This document shows positions 8,676 through 19,281 of a DNA stretch of 64,000 nucleotides, one piece after another. The notes under the pieces were generated by a model. That model saw nothing but the letters and a program-made list of their open reading frames with translations, had not been told where the DNA came from and made no database searches. The stretch covers positions 346,048 to 410,047 of the forward strand of contig DATJAY010000035.1 of NCBI GenBank assembly GCA_035515795.1, written 5' to 3'. Position 1 is the first letter of the stretch, and every line of letters starts with the position of its first letter. Position numbers and translations under genes: made by a program. The DNA is from Candidatus Acidiferrales bacterium (GTDB taxonomy: Bacteria; Bacteroidota; Ignavibacteria; Kryptoniales; JAKASW01).

Positions 8676-10550
8676 ATGAACAACGGGAGATATGACATAA
8701 TTGTAGTTGGAGGCGGACACGCTGGAGTTGAGGCGTCGCTTGCTGCGGCGAGAATGGGATGCTCTGTCCTACTGTTGACGATGGACATAGCCGCGATTGG
8801 GCGGATGTCGTGTAACCCGGCAATAGGCGGAACGGCCAAGGGAAACTTGGTACGTGAAATTGATGCGCTTGGCGGCGAAATGGCCAAGATTGCTGATAAG
8901 ACGGGAATTCAGTTCAGGATGTTAAACAAATCCAAGGGACCAGCCGTATGGTCACCCCGCTCACAGAATGACAGGGAATCTTATTCCATCGAAGCGCGAA
9001 AGCATGTTGAGTCCCAGGAGAACATACACATTCTCCAAGACATGGTCACGGAAGTCTTGGTTGAGGATGGAGCGATTATCGGAATCAAAACTTCAACAGG
9101 TGTAGGGATCGGTTGTAAGGGATTGGTGATTTCTTCTGGAACCTTTCTAAATGCCATCATGCACACGGGACTAAGGAGCCGCACAGGCGGACGATTTAAC
9201 GAACCTCCGGCAGTTGGCTTAACAGCATCACTTGAAAAGCTTGGCTTTGTAAGCGGACGACTGAAGACCGGTACGCCTCCAAGAGTGGACAGCAGAACCA
9301 TCGATTACAGCAAATGCGAGGAACAACCCGGGGACACCAATCCTGAGCCGTTCTCATTTCAGACCGAGGACCTGGCGAAAGACCAGATTAGTTGCTTCTT
9401 AACTTATACTAATCATCATACGCATGAGGTCCTCAAGACCGGCTTCGACGAGTCGCCGATGTTTACTGGATTGATAAAGGGAATAGGTCCGCGTTATTGT
9501 CCCTCCATAGAGGATAAGATAGTGAGATTTGCTGATAAGGAACGACACCAGATATTTCTTGAGCCTGAGGGCCGCAACACGAACGTGGTTTATGTCAATG
9601 GTTTTTCGACGAGCCTTCCGGCAGAAATTCAATACGAAGCGATGAGAACCGTTCCAGGACTCGAGTCGGTAAAGATGTTGCGGCCGGGCTATGCGGTGGA
9701 GTATGATTTCTTCCCGCCTCACCAGGTGAAGTTGACGCTCGAGACCCATACCGTCAGAGGCTTGTTCTTTGCTGGACAAATTAACGGGACCTCGGGATAC
9801 GAAGAGGCTGGTGGGCAGGGAATTGTTGCCGGAATAAACGCGGCACTGAGAGCAAAGGGAGACGACCCGTTTGTTTTGAAAAGGTCCGAAGCTTACATCG
9901 GCGTTATGATCGACGATCTTGTGAACAAAGGGACGGATGAGCCGTATCGAATGTTCACATCGCGGGCCGAATACAGATTGATGCTCCGACAGGATAACGC
10001 CGACCGGAGGCTCATGAAGTACGGACACATATTTGGTTTGATTCCTGATGCTGTTTATGATTCGTTGGTCGAAAAGGAAAAACTTATTCGAATACTGTCG
10101 GATTACGTGGACCAGAAAAGTGTACCGCCATATGCGGTGAACTCATACCTTGAGTCGATAAACTCAACTCCTCTGTCGGAGAGCGAGAAACTCTCCAGCC
10201 TTGTGAAAAGACAAAATGTAAATCTATCTGATATGCTTGGACTCGATTTCTTCCGCTCGGATTCTTTACCTATCGAAGCCTCAACTCGAAAAGATGTTGT
10301 TCGACAAGTTGAGATAGAGACAAAATACGAGGGATACATTAAGAGACAGTTTGAAGAGATCGAGAGATTTGAGAAGATCGAATCTATGGAGGTACCGGAA
10401 GGGTTCGATTTCAAGAGAGTAAAGTCCTTATCCAGAGAGGCAACGGAGAAACTCGTTAAGGTTAAGCCGCGATCAATCGGTCAGGCAAGTAGAATCTCTG
10501 GAGTTTCACCCGCAGACATTTCAGTTTTGATGGTATACATGCGAGGCTGA
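8676..10550 (+). CDS. mnmG: tRNA uridine-5-carboxymethylaminomethyl modification enzyme MnmG (GidA)
   Basis: A 624-residue FAD-dependent partner of MnmE. The N-terminal dinucleotide-binding motif is IIVVGGGHAGVEA, followed by SCNPAIGGTAKG and the RTGGRFNEPP region. GYEEAGGQGIVAGINAAL forms the second nucleotide-binding element, and the helical C-terminal domain ends in ISVLMVYMRG. MnmE is directly upstream, as in most bacteria. The usual downstream neighbours rsmG and parAB are missing; a second parS site lies 27 nt after the stop instead. Confidence 0.97.
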   Translation: MNNGRYDIIVVGGGHAGVEASLAAARMGCSVLLLTMDIAAIGRMSCNPAIGGTAKGNLVREIDALGGEMAKIADKTGIQFRMLNKSKGPAVWSPRSQNDRESYSIEARKHVESQENIHILQDMVTEVLVEDGAIIGIKTSTGVGIGCKGLVISSGTFLNAIMHTGLRSRTGGRFNEPPAVGLTASLEKLGFVSGRLKTGTPPRVDSRTIDYSKCEEQPGDTNPEPFSFQTEDLAKDQISCFLTYTNHHTHEVLKTGFDESPMFTGLIKGIGPRYCPSIEDKIVRFADKERHQIFLEPEGRNTNVVYVNGFSTSLPAEIQYEAMRTVPGLESVKMLRPGYAVEYDFFPPHQVKLTLETHTVRGLFFAGQINGTSGYEEAGGQGIVAGINAALRAKGDDPFVLKRSEAYIGVMIDDLVNKGTDEPYRMFTSRAEYRLMLRQDNADRRLMKYGHIFGLIPDAVYDSLVEKEKLIRILSDYVDQKSVPPYAVNSYLESINSTPLSESEKLSSLVKRQNVNLSDMLGLDFFRSDSLPIEASTRKDVVRQVEIETKYEGYIKRQFEEIERFEKIESMEVPEGFDFKRVKSLSREATEKLVKVKPRSIGQASRISGVSPADISVLMVYMRG

Positions 10551-10577
10551 AGCAAGTCGCCTCATTTTCCCCTTGAG

Positions 10578-10593
10578 TGTTTCACGTGAAACA
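10578..10593. promoter_or_regulatory. parS: parS site 2 (ParB binding palindrome)
   Basis: A second identical copy of TGTTTCACGTGAAACA, 27 nt after the mnmG stop and about 2.0 kb from the first copy. I saw no further copy in the window. Confidence 0.93.
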
Positions 10594-10724
10594 GAGTAGA
10601 GAAACGGCCGGCTGAAAGATCGAAATAGACTTGACTTTCATGGACAAAAATGAATCTGGTGAAAATCAATCCCACGCCGTTAGACGTGTGATATTGAGAG
10701 AAACATTGCAATTGAGGTATTTAA

Positions 10725-11666
10725 ATGACAGGTCAAAAAATTTTGTTCGAGCAACTCAAGACGCTCATTACTGAAGCCCGAAATCCGGCATCTATGGACA
10801 TCGACTCGAAAAGCACATTCGAAATTCTGAAGGTCATTAATGATGAAGACAAGAAAGTTGCGTTCGCCATTGAACAAGAGCTTCCTTACATCGCCGATGC
10901 TGTTGATATCGTGGTGCATGCTCTGAAGGAGGGCGGCAGACTTTTTTATGTGGGAGCCGGCACGAGCGGGCGTATCGGCGTTCAAGATGCTGCCGAATGT
11001 CCGCCGACATTCGGAACAGATCCGGAGATGATTCAGGGAATGATTGCAGGTGGAAAACCCGCCATGTTCAAGGCTCAAGAGGGTGCCGAGGATCATGAAG
11101 AGAACGGTGCATGCGATATCGTGGCACACGGCGTCGCCGAAAGAGATGTGGTGTGCGGAATAGCGGCAAGTCGCCGTACACCTTATGTCATAGGCGCAGT
11201 CAGGAAAGCTCGCGAACTTGGCGCGAAGACGATTTTTGTCACGTCAAACCCTCGCTCGCAGTTTAACCTAGACGCCGATGTTGCAATTTGTCCTGAAGTC
11301 GGTCCTGAAATTATTATGGGTTCGACAAGAATGAAATCCGCCACTGCACAAAAAATGATTTTGAACATGCTCACAACTGCCGTTATGATAAAGCTGGGAA
11401 AGGTGTATGAGAACATGATGGTCGACCTCCAGATGACGAACAACAAACTCGAGGAGAGATCGAAACGGATCCTCATGACGATAACCGGACTTGATTATGA
11501 GAGGGCCGAGCGGGTTTTGAAAAGTGCAGCCGGGCATGTGAAAACGGCCGTGGTGATGGTCCGGGCGAATGTGGAAGCAAAAGAGGCGCGCAGGAGACTC
11601 GCAAAGTCGGATGGATTTGTCAGACTTGCGATAGGAAGCAAATTTGGAAAAGACAAAAACCACTAG
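10725..11666 (+). CDS. murQ: N-acetylmuramic acid 6-phosphate etherase MurQ
   Basis: A 313-residue enzyme that cleaves the lactyl ether of MurNAc-6-phosphate to GlcNAc-6-phosphate and lactate during cell-wall sugar recycling. It contains a SIS sugar-isomerase domain. The family signature is LFYVGAGTSGRIGVQDAAEC, then CPPTFGT and GPEIIMGSTRMKSATAQK. The C-terminal helical tail has VMVRANVEAKEARRRL. The ATG start has GAGGT 7 nt upstream. No muropeptide transporter, AnmK or MurNAc kinase lies beside it. The 174 nt upstream hold parS site 2 and no ORF. Confidence 0.95.
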   Translation: MTGQKILFEQLKTLITEARNPASMDIDSKSTFEILKVINDEDKKVAFAIEQELPYIADAVDIVVHALKEGGRLFYVGAGTSGRIGVQDAAECPPTFGTDPEMIQGMIAGGKPAMFKAQEGAEDHEENGACDIVAHGVAERDVVCGIAASRRTPYVIGAVRKARELGAKTIFVTSNPRSQFNLDADVAICPEVGPEIIMGSTRMKSATAQKMILNMLTTAVMIKLGKVYENMMVDLQMTNNKLEERSKRILMTITGLDYERAERVLKSAAGHVKTAVVMVRANVEAKEARRRLAKSDGFVRLAIGSKFGKDKNH

Positions 11667-11851
11667 AGGAACAGTCAACATCCCGCTCAACAAGTTTGTT
11701 TATGGATATCGGAGTGGCGTGCCTCTGATTCGAGCAATTCCAGTGCATACACACAACGTATCCGAAAACTCACACCAGATATATTAATTTATTCAGTGGT
11801 GGATTGTGAAAACGAACGCGAAAGAAAAATTTCTTATTTCATTCCTGTGCC

Positions 11852-14800
11852 ATGATTCTTTCTGAAGAACTAAATCGACTCGATACCATAAAGAAAACAA
11901 TGAACGTGACGGTCGATTCGAGGACGCTGAGCCTTCACTCGACAAGTATTCCATTTGTGGCATATATTATTTCTTTACTCGCTAAGAATGAATCGGCACT
12001 CCTCGTTATCAATGACTCCGATGTCAGCGAGAGAATTCAATCGGACGTAACGCTCTTTTCTGGACTTGCTCCTGTAGAACTAATCTCAGAAGAACAACCC
12101 AATCTCGCCGGCCTGTTTGCGCTTTATTCGGGGAGTAAGAATCTGTACATCTGCGATTACCAAAGCATTTTCAAAAATATGCCGGCACGCATTTCACTTC
12201 AACAAACTGCCGTTATAATCCACACAAATTCTGAAACCGATCACGACGATCTTATCAGCAAGCTCTCAAGATATGGATACCAAAAGAAGGATTACGTTGA
12301 GGAGGTCGGTGACTATGCAAGGCGCGGAAGCATTGTTGACATTTTTCCAGAGTCCAGTGAGCATCCGATCAGGATAGATTTCTTCGGCGACAACGTGGAA
12401 TCGATGAGAGTTTTCGATCTGATAACACAGCGCTCCATTGAGAACATTGACGCGTTCACACTTCTTCCCTATGCCGATTCGGACAGACAGACACTGCCAT
12501 TCGTGGATCAAATTCCGCAAGGCACAAGAATAATCTTATATGAACCATCCTTAATCCCCCGGGGATTACTCGTCGGTCTCAATAAATTTGTCAGAAAGGT
12601 ATCTGATAACACGAGTCTAATTTACTGGAGAGTAACCGAGCGTAACCAGAACGACTTCGTCGTCAACGTGATTCCACAGCCGACGTTCAACGGTAAACTT
12701 CAGTTGGCAGCAAACAAAATCGCCGAACTTTTCTCCGACGGATATAAAATCATAGTTGCGTCCAGCACGAAGCATCTTGAAGAAAATTTCCTGAATTTGC
12801 TCAGCGAGTATGACGAGTTAAATGGAACGATGTTGAAGGAGGAGGTAAAGGTCATACAAGCGTCGCTGTCCAACGGTTTCATATTGCCGGACGATAAATT
12901 CGCTCTTTTTACTGAGCATGAAATATTCGGCAGGCGTTCCCCCCTTATCTCGCGGAAAGAAAAAGCAAAGAAGTTTATCGGGCTCTTGCGGAGAGATTTG
13001 AACTCTCTCAGGACCGGTGATTACGTAGTCCATGAAGGTTACGGAATCGGGAAATTCATCGGCATGGAGAAGTTGAAAATAATCGACAGTTTCCAAGAAT
13101 GCGTGAAAATCGAGTACGCAGAAGGCGATATGCTTTATGTGAACATCGATTACATTGGCAGGCTTCAACGATATGCTTCCGAAGATGGATTCAAGCCCAA
13201 ACTTTCGAAACTGGGGAGTTCCGAATGGCAGATGATGAAAATCCGCGCAAAGGGGAAGCTTAAAGACATTGCGAAAGATCTCATTAAGCTCTACGCGGAA
13301 CGAAAAAAATCGAAGGGTTTTTCATTTCAAAGAGACAGCATCTGGCAGCATGAGCTTGAAGCCTCGTTTGTTTATGAAGACACAACCGATCAGGTTCGTG
13401 CAACCGCAGAAATAAAAAATGATATGGAACGCGAAAGCCCTATGGATAGACTCCTTTGCGGAGATGTCGGTTTCGGAAAGACTGAAGTAGCAGTTCGCAC
13501 CGCCTTCAAGGCAGTCATGAGCGGGAAGCAGGTCGCCGTGCTTGTTCCAACCACTATTCTTGCCGAGCAGCATTTCAACACATTTCGAGACCGCCTCTCC
13601 AACTACGCCACAAAAGTGGAAGTCCTGTCGCGTTTCAAAAAAAAATCCGAGCAGAAAACGATTCTTGACAGTTTGAAGAATGGATCGGTGGATATTATCA
13701 TTGGCACGCACAGGCTCCTTTCGAGCGATGTCGTGTTCCACGATCTCGGGCTCCTTATCATAGATGAGGAACACCGATTCGGCGTCCAGGCGAAAGAAAA
13801 AATACGGCAATTCAAGGCAAATGTCGACACACTCTACATGACGGCAACTCCGATTCCGCGGACGCTCTATATGTCATTGTCTTCTGCTATGGATATATCG
13901 GTTTTGCAGACCCCCCCCGCGAACAGACTCCCGATAGATACCTATGTTGTAGGCTTTGACGGAAAACTCCTTCAGTCGGTAATCGAGCGTGAGCTGCACC
14001 GGGGCGGCCAGGTCTATGTAGTCAGCGATACTATTAAGGACCTTGGCAAGCTTGCAGACTTTGTACATCGCCGCGCGGCCTCTGCAAAAGCCGGAGTCAT
14101 TCACGGAAAAATGAAAGCGGCGGAGATCGAGCGCACCATGATACAGTTTCTTGAAAAGAAGCTGAACGTACTCATTGCAACGAAGATAATCGAATCGGGA
14201 ATCGATATTCCGTCGGTCAACACACTGATCGTGAACAATGCCGACAGGTTTGGACTCGCCGAACTCTACCAGCTTCGAGGAAGGATCGGCCGTTCAAACA
14301 TTCAGGCATACGCTTATCTGATTGCAAAAGAGTTCTCGAATCTTACGCGGGATGCCGTACGCAGGCTCACCGCGATCGAGGAGTTTACCGAGTTGGGTTC
14401 CGGCTTCAACCTTGCAATGCGTGACCTCGAGATACGCGGGGCAGGAAATCTCCTCGGCAAAGAGCAAAGCGGCTTCATTAACAATATGGGGCTTGATATG
14501 TACAACAAAGTTCTTGAGGAGGCGGTTGCAGAGGCAAAGTTCGAAGAAAACCTGACTGAACAGTTGGACATCCTTACGCGAAGAAAAATCGAGCCGCGGG
14601 TTACTGTCGATGTCGACGCCTTTATTCCGGACGACTATATCCCTCTCGACGCAGAAAGATTCGATTTCTACAAGCGGCTTTCGCGTGCGACCACAACCCC
14701 GGAAATTGACGACATAAGGGGAGAAATTGTGGACAGGTTCGGCAAGATTCCTGATCCGGCAGAAAACCTTTTGAGGGTAATAAAACTCAAGATAAAGCTC

Positions 14801-15067
14801 GAACCCCTGCGGATTCCAAAACTCGAGATGCGTGGATCCGTCGTGAAGCTGCAGTTGCCTTCTGACGATCAAGAATTCTATAAGGAGATTTTCCCGTCGA
14901 TGATGAACTCGCTCGACAGGATAAAAGACATAAAACATGGTATTGCACGGGAGAAATCACTGGCGAATCTGGAAATCACGTTCACATCTACCATGGCACA
15001 AAATGACGCGGAGAAAGTCGAGAGATTAGAAAGACTTATCGAGGTGATAAAGATAAATGAACAATAA
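11852..15067 (+). CDS. mfd: Transcription-repair coupling factor Mfd
   Basis: A 1071-residue ATP-dependent DNA translocase that releases RNA polymerase stalled at lesions and recruits UvrA. An N-terminal UvrB-like region is followed by the CarD-like RNA-polymerase interaction domain ([17 protein letters not shown], near residue 386). The superfamily 2 helicase has Walker [10 protein letters not shown] near 535, DEEH near 637 and [13 protein letters not shown], then the TRG region ([14 protein letters not shown]). A C-terminal TRCF domain closes the protein. The ATG is the first start after an in-frame stop at 11807, and there is no clear Shine-Dalgarno sequence. The 185 nt upstream show no gene. 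Its end overlaps msrA by 11 nt. Confidence 0.97.
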   Translation: MILSEELNRLDTIKKTMNVTVDSRTLSLHSTSIPFVAYIISLLAKNESALLVINDSDVSERIQSDVTLFSGLAPVELISEEQPNLAGLFALYSGSKNLYICDYQSIFKNMPARISLQQTAVIIHTNSETDHDDLISKLSRYGYQKKDYVEEVGDYARRGSIVDIFPESSEHPIRIDFFGDNVESMRVFDLITQRSIENIDAFTLLPYADSDRQTLPFVDQIPQGTRIILYEPSLIPRGLLVGLNKFVRKVSDNTSLIYWRVTERNQNDFVVNVIPQPTFNGKLQLAANKIAELFSDGYKIIVASSTKHLEENFLNLLSEYDELNGTMLKEEVKVIQASLSNGFILPDDKFALFTEHEIFGRRSPLISRKEKAKKFIGLLRRDLNSLRTGDYVVHEGYGIGKFIGMEKLKIIDSFQECVKIEYAEGDMLYVNIDYIGRLQRYASEDGFKPKLSKLGSSEWQMMKIRAKGKLKDIAKDLIKLYAERKKSKGFSFQRDSIWQHELEASFVYEDTTDQVRATAEIKNDMERESPMDRLLCGDVGFGKTEVAVRTAFKAVMSGKQVAVLVPTTILAEQHFNTFRDRLSNYATKVEVLSRFKKKSEQKTILDSLKNGSVDIIIGTHRLLSSDVVFHDLGLLIIDEEHRFGVQAKEKIRQFKANVDTLYMTATPIPRTLYMSLSSAMDISVLQTPPANRLPIDTYVVGFDGKLLQSVIERELHRGGQVYVVSDTIKDLGKLADFVHRRAASAKAGVIHGKMKAAEIERTMIQFLEKKLNVLIATKIIESGIDIPSVNTLIVNNADRFGLAELYQLRGRIGRSNIQAYAYLIAKEFSNLTRDAVRRLTAIEEFTELGSGFNLAMRDLEIRGAGNLLGKEQSGFINNMGLDMYNKVLEEAVAEAKFEENLTEQLDILTRRKIEPRVTVDVDAFIPDDYIPLDAERFDFYKRLSRATTTPEIDDIRGEIVDRFGKIPDPAENLLRVIKLKIKLEPLRIPKLEMRGSVVKLQLPSDDQEFYKEIFPSMMNSLDRIKDIKHGIAREKSLANLEITFTSTMAQNDAEKVERLERLIEVIKINEQ

Positions 15068-15596
15068 AGAAGTCGCGACGCTCGGTGGCGGATGCTTTTG
15101 GTGCACTGAGGCCATATTCGATAATCTAAAAGGCGTAACCAGCGTTGAGTCCGGCTATTCCGGAGGAACGACAGCAAACCCAAGCTACGAGCAGGTTTGC
15201 ACGGGAAAGACCGGACACGCGGAGGTCGTCCAGGTCACGTTCGATCCGCAAATTATTTCTTATGAGGACATCTTGCGAATCTTCTTTACGGTCCACGATC
15301 CGACAACTCTGAATCGTCAGGGCAACGATGTGGGGACGCAGTATCGTTCGGTGATTTTCTATCATGATGAAAATCAAAAGCAGATTGCGCTGGAGGTGAT
15401 AAAAGAAACTCAATCACGAAAAATCTGGGATGATCCCTTCGTGACTGAACTTTCACCGTTCGCAGCATTCTATGAGGCGGAAAGTTATCATCAGGAATAT
15501 TTCGCGAACAATCCGAACCAAGGGTACTGCCGCGCCATAGTTGCACCGAAGGTAGCAAAATTTAAAAAAATGTATTACGATAGACTGAAGAAATAG
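15057..15596 (+). CDS. msrA: Peptide methionine sulfoxide reductase MsrA
   Basis: A 179-residue reductase of methionine-S-sulfoxide in damaged proteins. The catalytic cysteine is in [12 protein letters not shown] near the N-terminus. The family blocks [25 protein letters not shown], here split, and [18 protein letters not shown] follow, with a likely resolving cysteine in the latter. It starts inside the end of mfd (11-nt overlap), so the two are probably translationally coupled. MsrB is not nearby. Confidence 0.96.
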   Translation: MNNKEVATLGGGCFWCTEAIFDNLKGVTSVESGYSGGTTANPSYEQVCTGKTGHAEVVQVTFDPQIISYEDILRIFFTVHDPTTLNRQGNDVGTQYRSVIFYHDENQKQIALEVIKETQSRKIWDDPFVTELSPFAAFYEAESYHQEYFANNPNQGYCRAIVAPKVAKFKKMYYDRLKK

Positions 15597-15650
15597 AAGC
15601 AAGAGGCTGGAAATGACGGGTCGGAGTTCTTGCTTCTCGCGTCTTATTTT
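15595..15650. terminator. Putative terminator between msrA and the convergent hydrolase
   Basis: AGAAGCAAGA and TCTTGCTTCT form a perfect 10-bp stem with a 23-nt loop, followed by a T-rich run (TCTTATTTTTTC). It begins at the msrA stop. The long loop makes it weaker than the terminator at 2073. Confidence 0.5.
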
Positions 15651-17098
15651 TTCTCCATTCTTCTTAGGATCCAGTCACCCATCACGGTCAGCGCTTCTGG
15701 AGAAAAAGTCTCTTCTATCTGCGCGTACTCGTTCGGCGAGCCTGTCTTCGCATCCTGGAACAGGTGGTTCAAACCCGGCATGAGCTTGATTGTGTAATCC
15801 GCGTTGCCGCCTTTCTTCAATGCTTTCTCAATTTCCTCCAGGTTCTCCTCTGGAGAAACCTGCAAGTCCAGCGTGCCATCCATTGCGAGAACAGGACATC
15901 TCACCTTCTCGAGTTCGCTTCTCGGATCATAGAAAATGAAAGAGCGGAACCACGGAGAAAGCAAGAACCCGACCTTTCCGTCAATCTCCTTTTCGTGATC
16001 ACCGTCTCTTTGAATTTCACTGCCGGACAATTCAGGCATGGTGGTTCTCAGATATTCCTTTAGACTGTCGGCTATCGTGGCACTGTCACTCGATGATCTC
16101 ATTATCCGATATTCATTTTCATCCTGGTTAATTTCCCTGTCAATATCCCCATCCGGCACGCCTTCCGATTTCTCGAGAACTCTTTTTTGTTCGGTTAAAA
16201 CCTCATCGCTTCTCTCGCCGGTTCCTGCAAGCAGGACGACGAACGAAACGTCTTTCGATTGCGAGGCGACTATGGGTGCGATCATTCCGCCTTCACTGTG
16301 GCCGATGATTCCGATTTTGTTTGGGTTTATGTCGCCGCGGTTCTTAAGATACTCGATCTCGGCGATAACATCTTTTGCGTGGTCCACAGATGTGGATTGC
16401 ATTTTGTTCCCGGTTGAGCCGCCGATTCCACGATCGTCCACCCTGAGTACGGCGATTCCTCTCCTCGTCAGATAATCCGCAATGACCAGGAACGGCTTGT
16501 GCTCGAAGACTTCTTCGTTTCGGTCGTGCATTCCCGATCCGGTAATCAGAATCGCGGCGGGAAACGGACCTCCTGAATCGGGAATCGTTACGGTTCCTGA
16601 GTACTTCATTCCGGTGGTCTTGCTTTCAAACGACACTTCTTCTGATTCATAAGGATAAGGCGGCTTCGGCTCCTGAGGCCTGTTGTATTTTATTTCCACG
16701 GTCGTGCGGATCATGGACAGCGGCAAGCTGGCCCCACTTTGGATCCATTTTCCGTCGATTGACGACCTGTCTGCCGAAAGTTTGCCGTCATATTCGCTGC
16801 CGATCGAGGTCATGAACAATTTTACCGAATCCATGTCGAGAATCACACTGCTGACGGCTATTCCCCTCGCTCCCTGGTCGGGGCTATCGAGCGAGGCGGT
16901 CCATGAGCCGCTGTCGCTTTTTGCGATATGAAAGATAATTCTTATTTTGCTCTCTCCGATTGCGAGGGATCCCTGCCACATTCCTACAATTGAGGAGTCC
17001 GGCTTTGTCTGACAGACAGATATTGAATGATCTGAAATTATGCAGATACCCATCAGCGACAAAGCATACATTAGTTTTCTTGTAAAATCGCGCGACAT
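15644..17098 (-). CDS. Secreted alpha/beta-hydrolase (S9/dienelactone-hydrolase-like)
   Basis: A 484-residue exported hydrolase. After the signal peptide (LMYALSLMGICII...SVCQ) there is an N-terminal beta-rich domain of about 120 residues, then the alpha/beta-hydrolase fold. ITGSGMHDRNE precedes the nucleophile elbow GIIGHSEGGMIAP. The likely acid is in LAMDGTLDLQVSPEE and the histidine in PGLNHLFQD. The ATG at 17098 has GGAGGTAAA directly upstream, better than an ATG nine codons earlier. The substrate is unknown; peptidase or acyl esterase are the usual roles. It is convergent with msrA, and the 267 nt upstream show no gene. Confidence 0.85.
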   Translation of the reverse strand: MSRDFTRKLMYALSLMGICIISDHSISVCQTKPDSSIVGMWQGSLAIGESKIRIIFHIAKSDSGSWTASLDSPDQGARGIAVSSVILDMDSVKLFMTSIGSEYDGKLSADRSSIDGKWIQSGASLPLSMIRTTVEIKYNRPQEPKPPYPYESEEVSFESKTTGMKYSGTVTIPDSGGPFPAAILITGSGMHDRNEEVFEHKPFLVIADYLTRRGIAVLRVDDRGIGGSTGNKMQSTSVDHAKDVIAEIEYLKNRGDINPNKIGIIGHSEGGMIAPIVASQSKDVSFVVLLAGTGERSDEVLTEQKRVLEKSEGVPDGDIDREINQDENEYRIMRSSSDSATIADSLKEYLRTTMPELSGSEIQRDGDHEKEIDGKVGFLLSPWFRSFIFYDPRSELEKVRCPVLAMDGTLDLQVSPEENLEEIEKALKKGGNADYTIKLMPGLNHLFQDAKTGSPNEYAQIEETFSPEALTVMGDWILRRMEKK

Positions 17099-17365
17099 TT
17101 TACCTCCAATTTGTTTGTGTAACAAAAAATACGGCGCGAAGGATCAAAGGTTGCGATTGTACCGTGGATTCTTTCAATGTTGAGGACGGAATATATCCGT
17201 ATCTCCTGCCAATTTGAATCTGCCAATGACAATTTTCTTGATGCACTGGCAATCACCGAACGATCGCCCGACAGACCAGCACAAAGTCACCGGAAACATC
17301 ATGCGTTGCAAAATTACAACCGAAAGGCGAAATTAATCCTATGAACGACAAAGGAGGCTGAGAAA

Positions 17366-17791
17366 ATGGCTGAAATTATTTCACGATGTGGCTTTCGCTG
17401 CGATCAATGTCCGGCCTTTAAGGGAAATAACAACACGCCTGCTGATCAGATAAAAACCGCCGCCGGCTGGTCGAGATTCTTTGGACTCAAAATGTCTCCT
17501 GACAAGATCATCTGTAATGGCTGTCTCTCTAATGAATGTGTCGGGCATGACCTGCCTGATAGCGAGTGCCCGATAAAACCGTGTGTTCTCGAACGCGGGA
17601 TGAATACTTGCGCCGATTGTTTTGATTATCCATGCGAAAAATTAATGGAGAGAATAAGAGGCGTCGATGAGGTCATTTCCAAGTTCAAAGGCAAGATCTC
17701 ACAAGAAGAATACGACACTTTCATAGCGCCTTATGATTCTCGCAAAACCCTAGACGAGATCCGGGACCGTCGAGTAGATCGAATCGATTAA
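17366..17791 (+). CDS. DUF3795 family cysteine-rich protein
   Basis: A 141-residue soluble protein with many paired cysteines: RCGFRCDQCPAF at the start, CNGCLSNECVGH in the middle, CPIKPCVLERGMNTCADC and YPCEKL later. This pattern matches the DUF3795 family, probably a zinc-binding protein of unknown function. The start has a strong AAAGGAGG. It stands alone between the hydrolase and a small membrane protein. Confidence 0.85.
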   Translation: MAEIISRCGFRCDQCPAFKGNNNTPADQIKTAAGWSRFFGLKMSPDKIICNGCLSNECVGHDLPDSECPIKPCVLERGMNTCADCFDYPCEKLMERIRGVDEVISKFKGKISQEEYDTFIAPYDSRKTLDEIRDRRVDRID

Positions 17792-17938
17792 AGTTCGTTT
17801 TTGTTATCACATTTTTCTTGAATCTTCAGGATATCGGTTCTACCTTGTAAAGTTGCTGGCTGATTTTCTGCGATTTATCCAATTGCGCCAGATTTCGTTT
17901 GAGGAGTCGATCATAAACCGAACTTGGAGGAGACAAGC

Positions 17939-18352
17939 GTGAACTGGAAACTTATTTTCTTGCTCAGCCTTTTTGGTATCGCCATGGCCTTCGCCGGAGT
18001 ATTTGGGATATCCGGAAGAGTGCAGACACTTATCTGGCTCATCATCCTTATTTTCTACGCGGTCGTGATTGTCCGGCAGACAACCGGCAGATATTTTCTA
18101 CATGCGTTTACCGTCAGCGTAGTAAACGGCATTTGGATCGGCATCATTCAGGCCGCTTTCATTTCAGCCTACTTGCGTAACCACCATATCATAAAAGGGA
18201 TTTATAAGATGATGCCGCTGATCAGCCATCGCCGAGTATTGATGGTCATTATGGGACTGCTGACCGGAGCAATCATGGGACTCATTGCCGGACTGATCGC
18301 GTTTGCCGCCGGGAAGATAATGAAGAAGACGGAGCCGCCCTCTCAATCTTGA
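17939..18352 (+). CDS. Small membrane protein, family not recognised
   Basis: A 137-residue protein with about four membrane segments: LIFLLSLFGIAMAFAGVFGI, TLIWLIILIFYAVVIV, a weaker third, and VIMGLLTGAIMGLIAGLIAFAA. It ends in a short charged tail. I chose GTG at 17939, which has GGAGGA 7 nt upstream; the TTG five codons earlier overlaps that site. The last helix is glycine-rich (GxxxG-type), as in helix packing or channel-like proteins. I do not recognise the family and can assign no function. Confidence 0.7.
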   Translation: MNWKLIFLLSLFGIAMAFAGVFGISGRVQTLIWLIILIFYAVVIVRQTTGRYFLHAFTVSVVNGIWIGIIQAAFISAYLRNHHIIKGIYKMMPLISHRRVLMVIMGLLTGAIMGLIAGLIAFAAGKIMKKTEPPSQS

Positions 18353-18438
18353 ATTTAGCAATCACGCGCGAGTAACGTTGAATAAGCAATCTACGTAGAA
18401 TTATTGGAAAGCTGGATTAGCGGAGTGTGTACGATTCC

Positions 18439-18852
18439 ATGAAAAATGTTGCCATTTCAAAAACCAACTTCCGCGAGAAGTTGCGAATAAATCAGTCAGC
18501 GTTCGCGGCATGGAGAGAATTCAAGCGTGTATTTTCATTTACGGGTATCGAACCGATCGTGTGGTCTTTCGCCTTCGTCTTTTTTGCAATTCACAATCCG
18601 TATACCCAGAGTGAATTTTCAATTTGTCCTTTGAAGATTCTGGGTTTTCACTATTGTCCTGGCTGCGGGCTCGGAAGATCCATTTCGTTTCTTCTTCATG
18701 GCGACCCCGTCGAGTCGTTCCGGACTCACGTCCTTGGTATCCCTGCAACTATCACTCTGCTTATCCGTACGTTGACCTTGTTAGGTAAATCAATAAAAAG
18801 GAATAGACAACTCAATTTAAAGGAGTCACCATGGCAAACATTCTACAGTTAA
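18439..18852 (+). CDS. DUF2752 family membrane protein
   Basis: About 137 residues with two membrane segments. The family signature is CPLKILGFHYCPGCGLGRS followed by a second segment after HGDPVESF. DUF2752 proteins are small membrane proteins of unknown function. The start is uncertain: ATG 18439 has CGGAG about 13 nt upstream, while GTG 18427 is too close to it. The stop lies 22 nt inside the TM2 gene, a frequent pairing, so the two probably act or are expressed together. Confidence 0.8.
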   Translation: MKNVAISKTNFREKLRINQSAFAAWREFKRVFSFTGIEPIVWSFAFVFFAIHNPYTQSEFSICPLKILGFHYCPGCGLGRSISFLLHGDPVESFRTHVLGIPATITLLIRTLTLLGKSIKRNRQLNLKESPWQTFYS

Positions 18853-19184
18853 TGCCGATGCTTGAAGGCGAGGAATTGGTTTATGTCCAGGGAATTATCA
18901 AAGACATGACCGACAGCCAAGCGCAGCAGTTTGCAAATATTTATAATGTTCGGCGAAAAGATCCTCAGACGATTCTTCTCGTAACTCTGATAGGATTTCT
19001 CGGCGTCGCAGGTATACAGCGTTTCCTCACGAACCAGATAGGAATGGGTCTGCTGTATTTGTTCACCGGAGGGTTGTGCGTCATCGGAACCATAGTCGAT
19101 CTCGTGAGTTATCGAAGGATTGCTTTTGAGTGTAATTACGGCGTCGCACAGGAAATCGCCGTTATGGTGAAGGCGTCCAGTTGA
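18831..19184 (+). CDS. TM2 domain-containing protein
   Basis: A 117-residue protein. A soluble N-terminal helix region (about 1-42) is followed by the TM2 pair of membrane segments with its connecting turn: LLVTLIGFLGVAGIQRF and GLLYLFTGGLCVIGTIVDL. The start has AAAGGAG 5 nt upstream and lies inside the end of the DUF2752 gene. TM2 proteins often sit beside DUF2752 proteins, and their role is unsettled. The following 210 nt carry the efp promoter. Confidence 0.9.
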   Translation: MANILQLMPMLEGEELVYVQGIIKDMTDSQAQQFANIYNVRRKDPQTILLVTLIGFLGVAGIQRFLTNQIGMGLLYLFTGGLCVIGTIVDLVSYRRIAFECNYGVAQEIAVMVKASS

Positions 19185-19281
19185 GTTCGTAATTCACAAG
19201 CTGAACTGAACTGAGCTAAAGGGCAAATTGGAGGTAGACGTTCGAGTGTCCGGTGGAGTTCGACGACCTTAACTCCCAACC

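Noticed and set aside
15644-17098. Gene start at an upstream ATG (17125) for the hydrolase
   Set aside because: GGAGGTAAA lies directly before ATG 17098, inside the longer frame.
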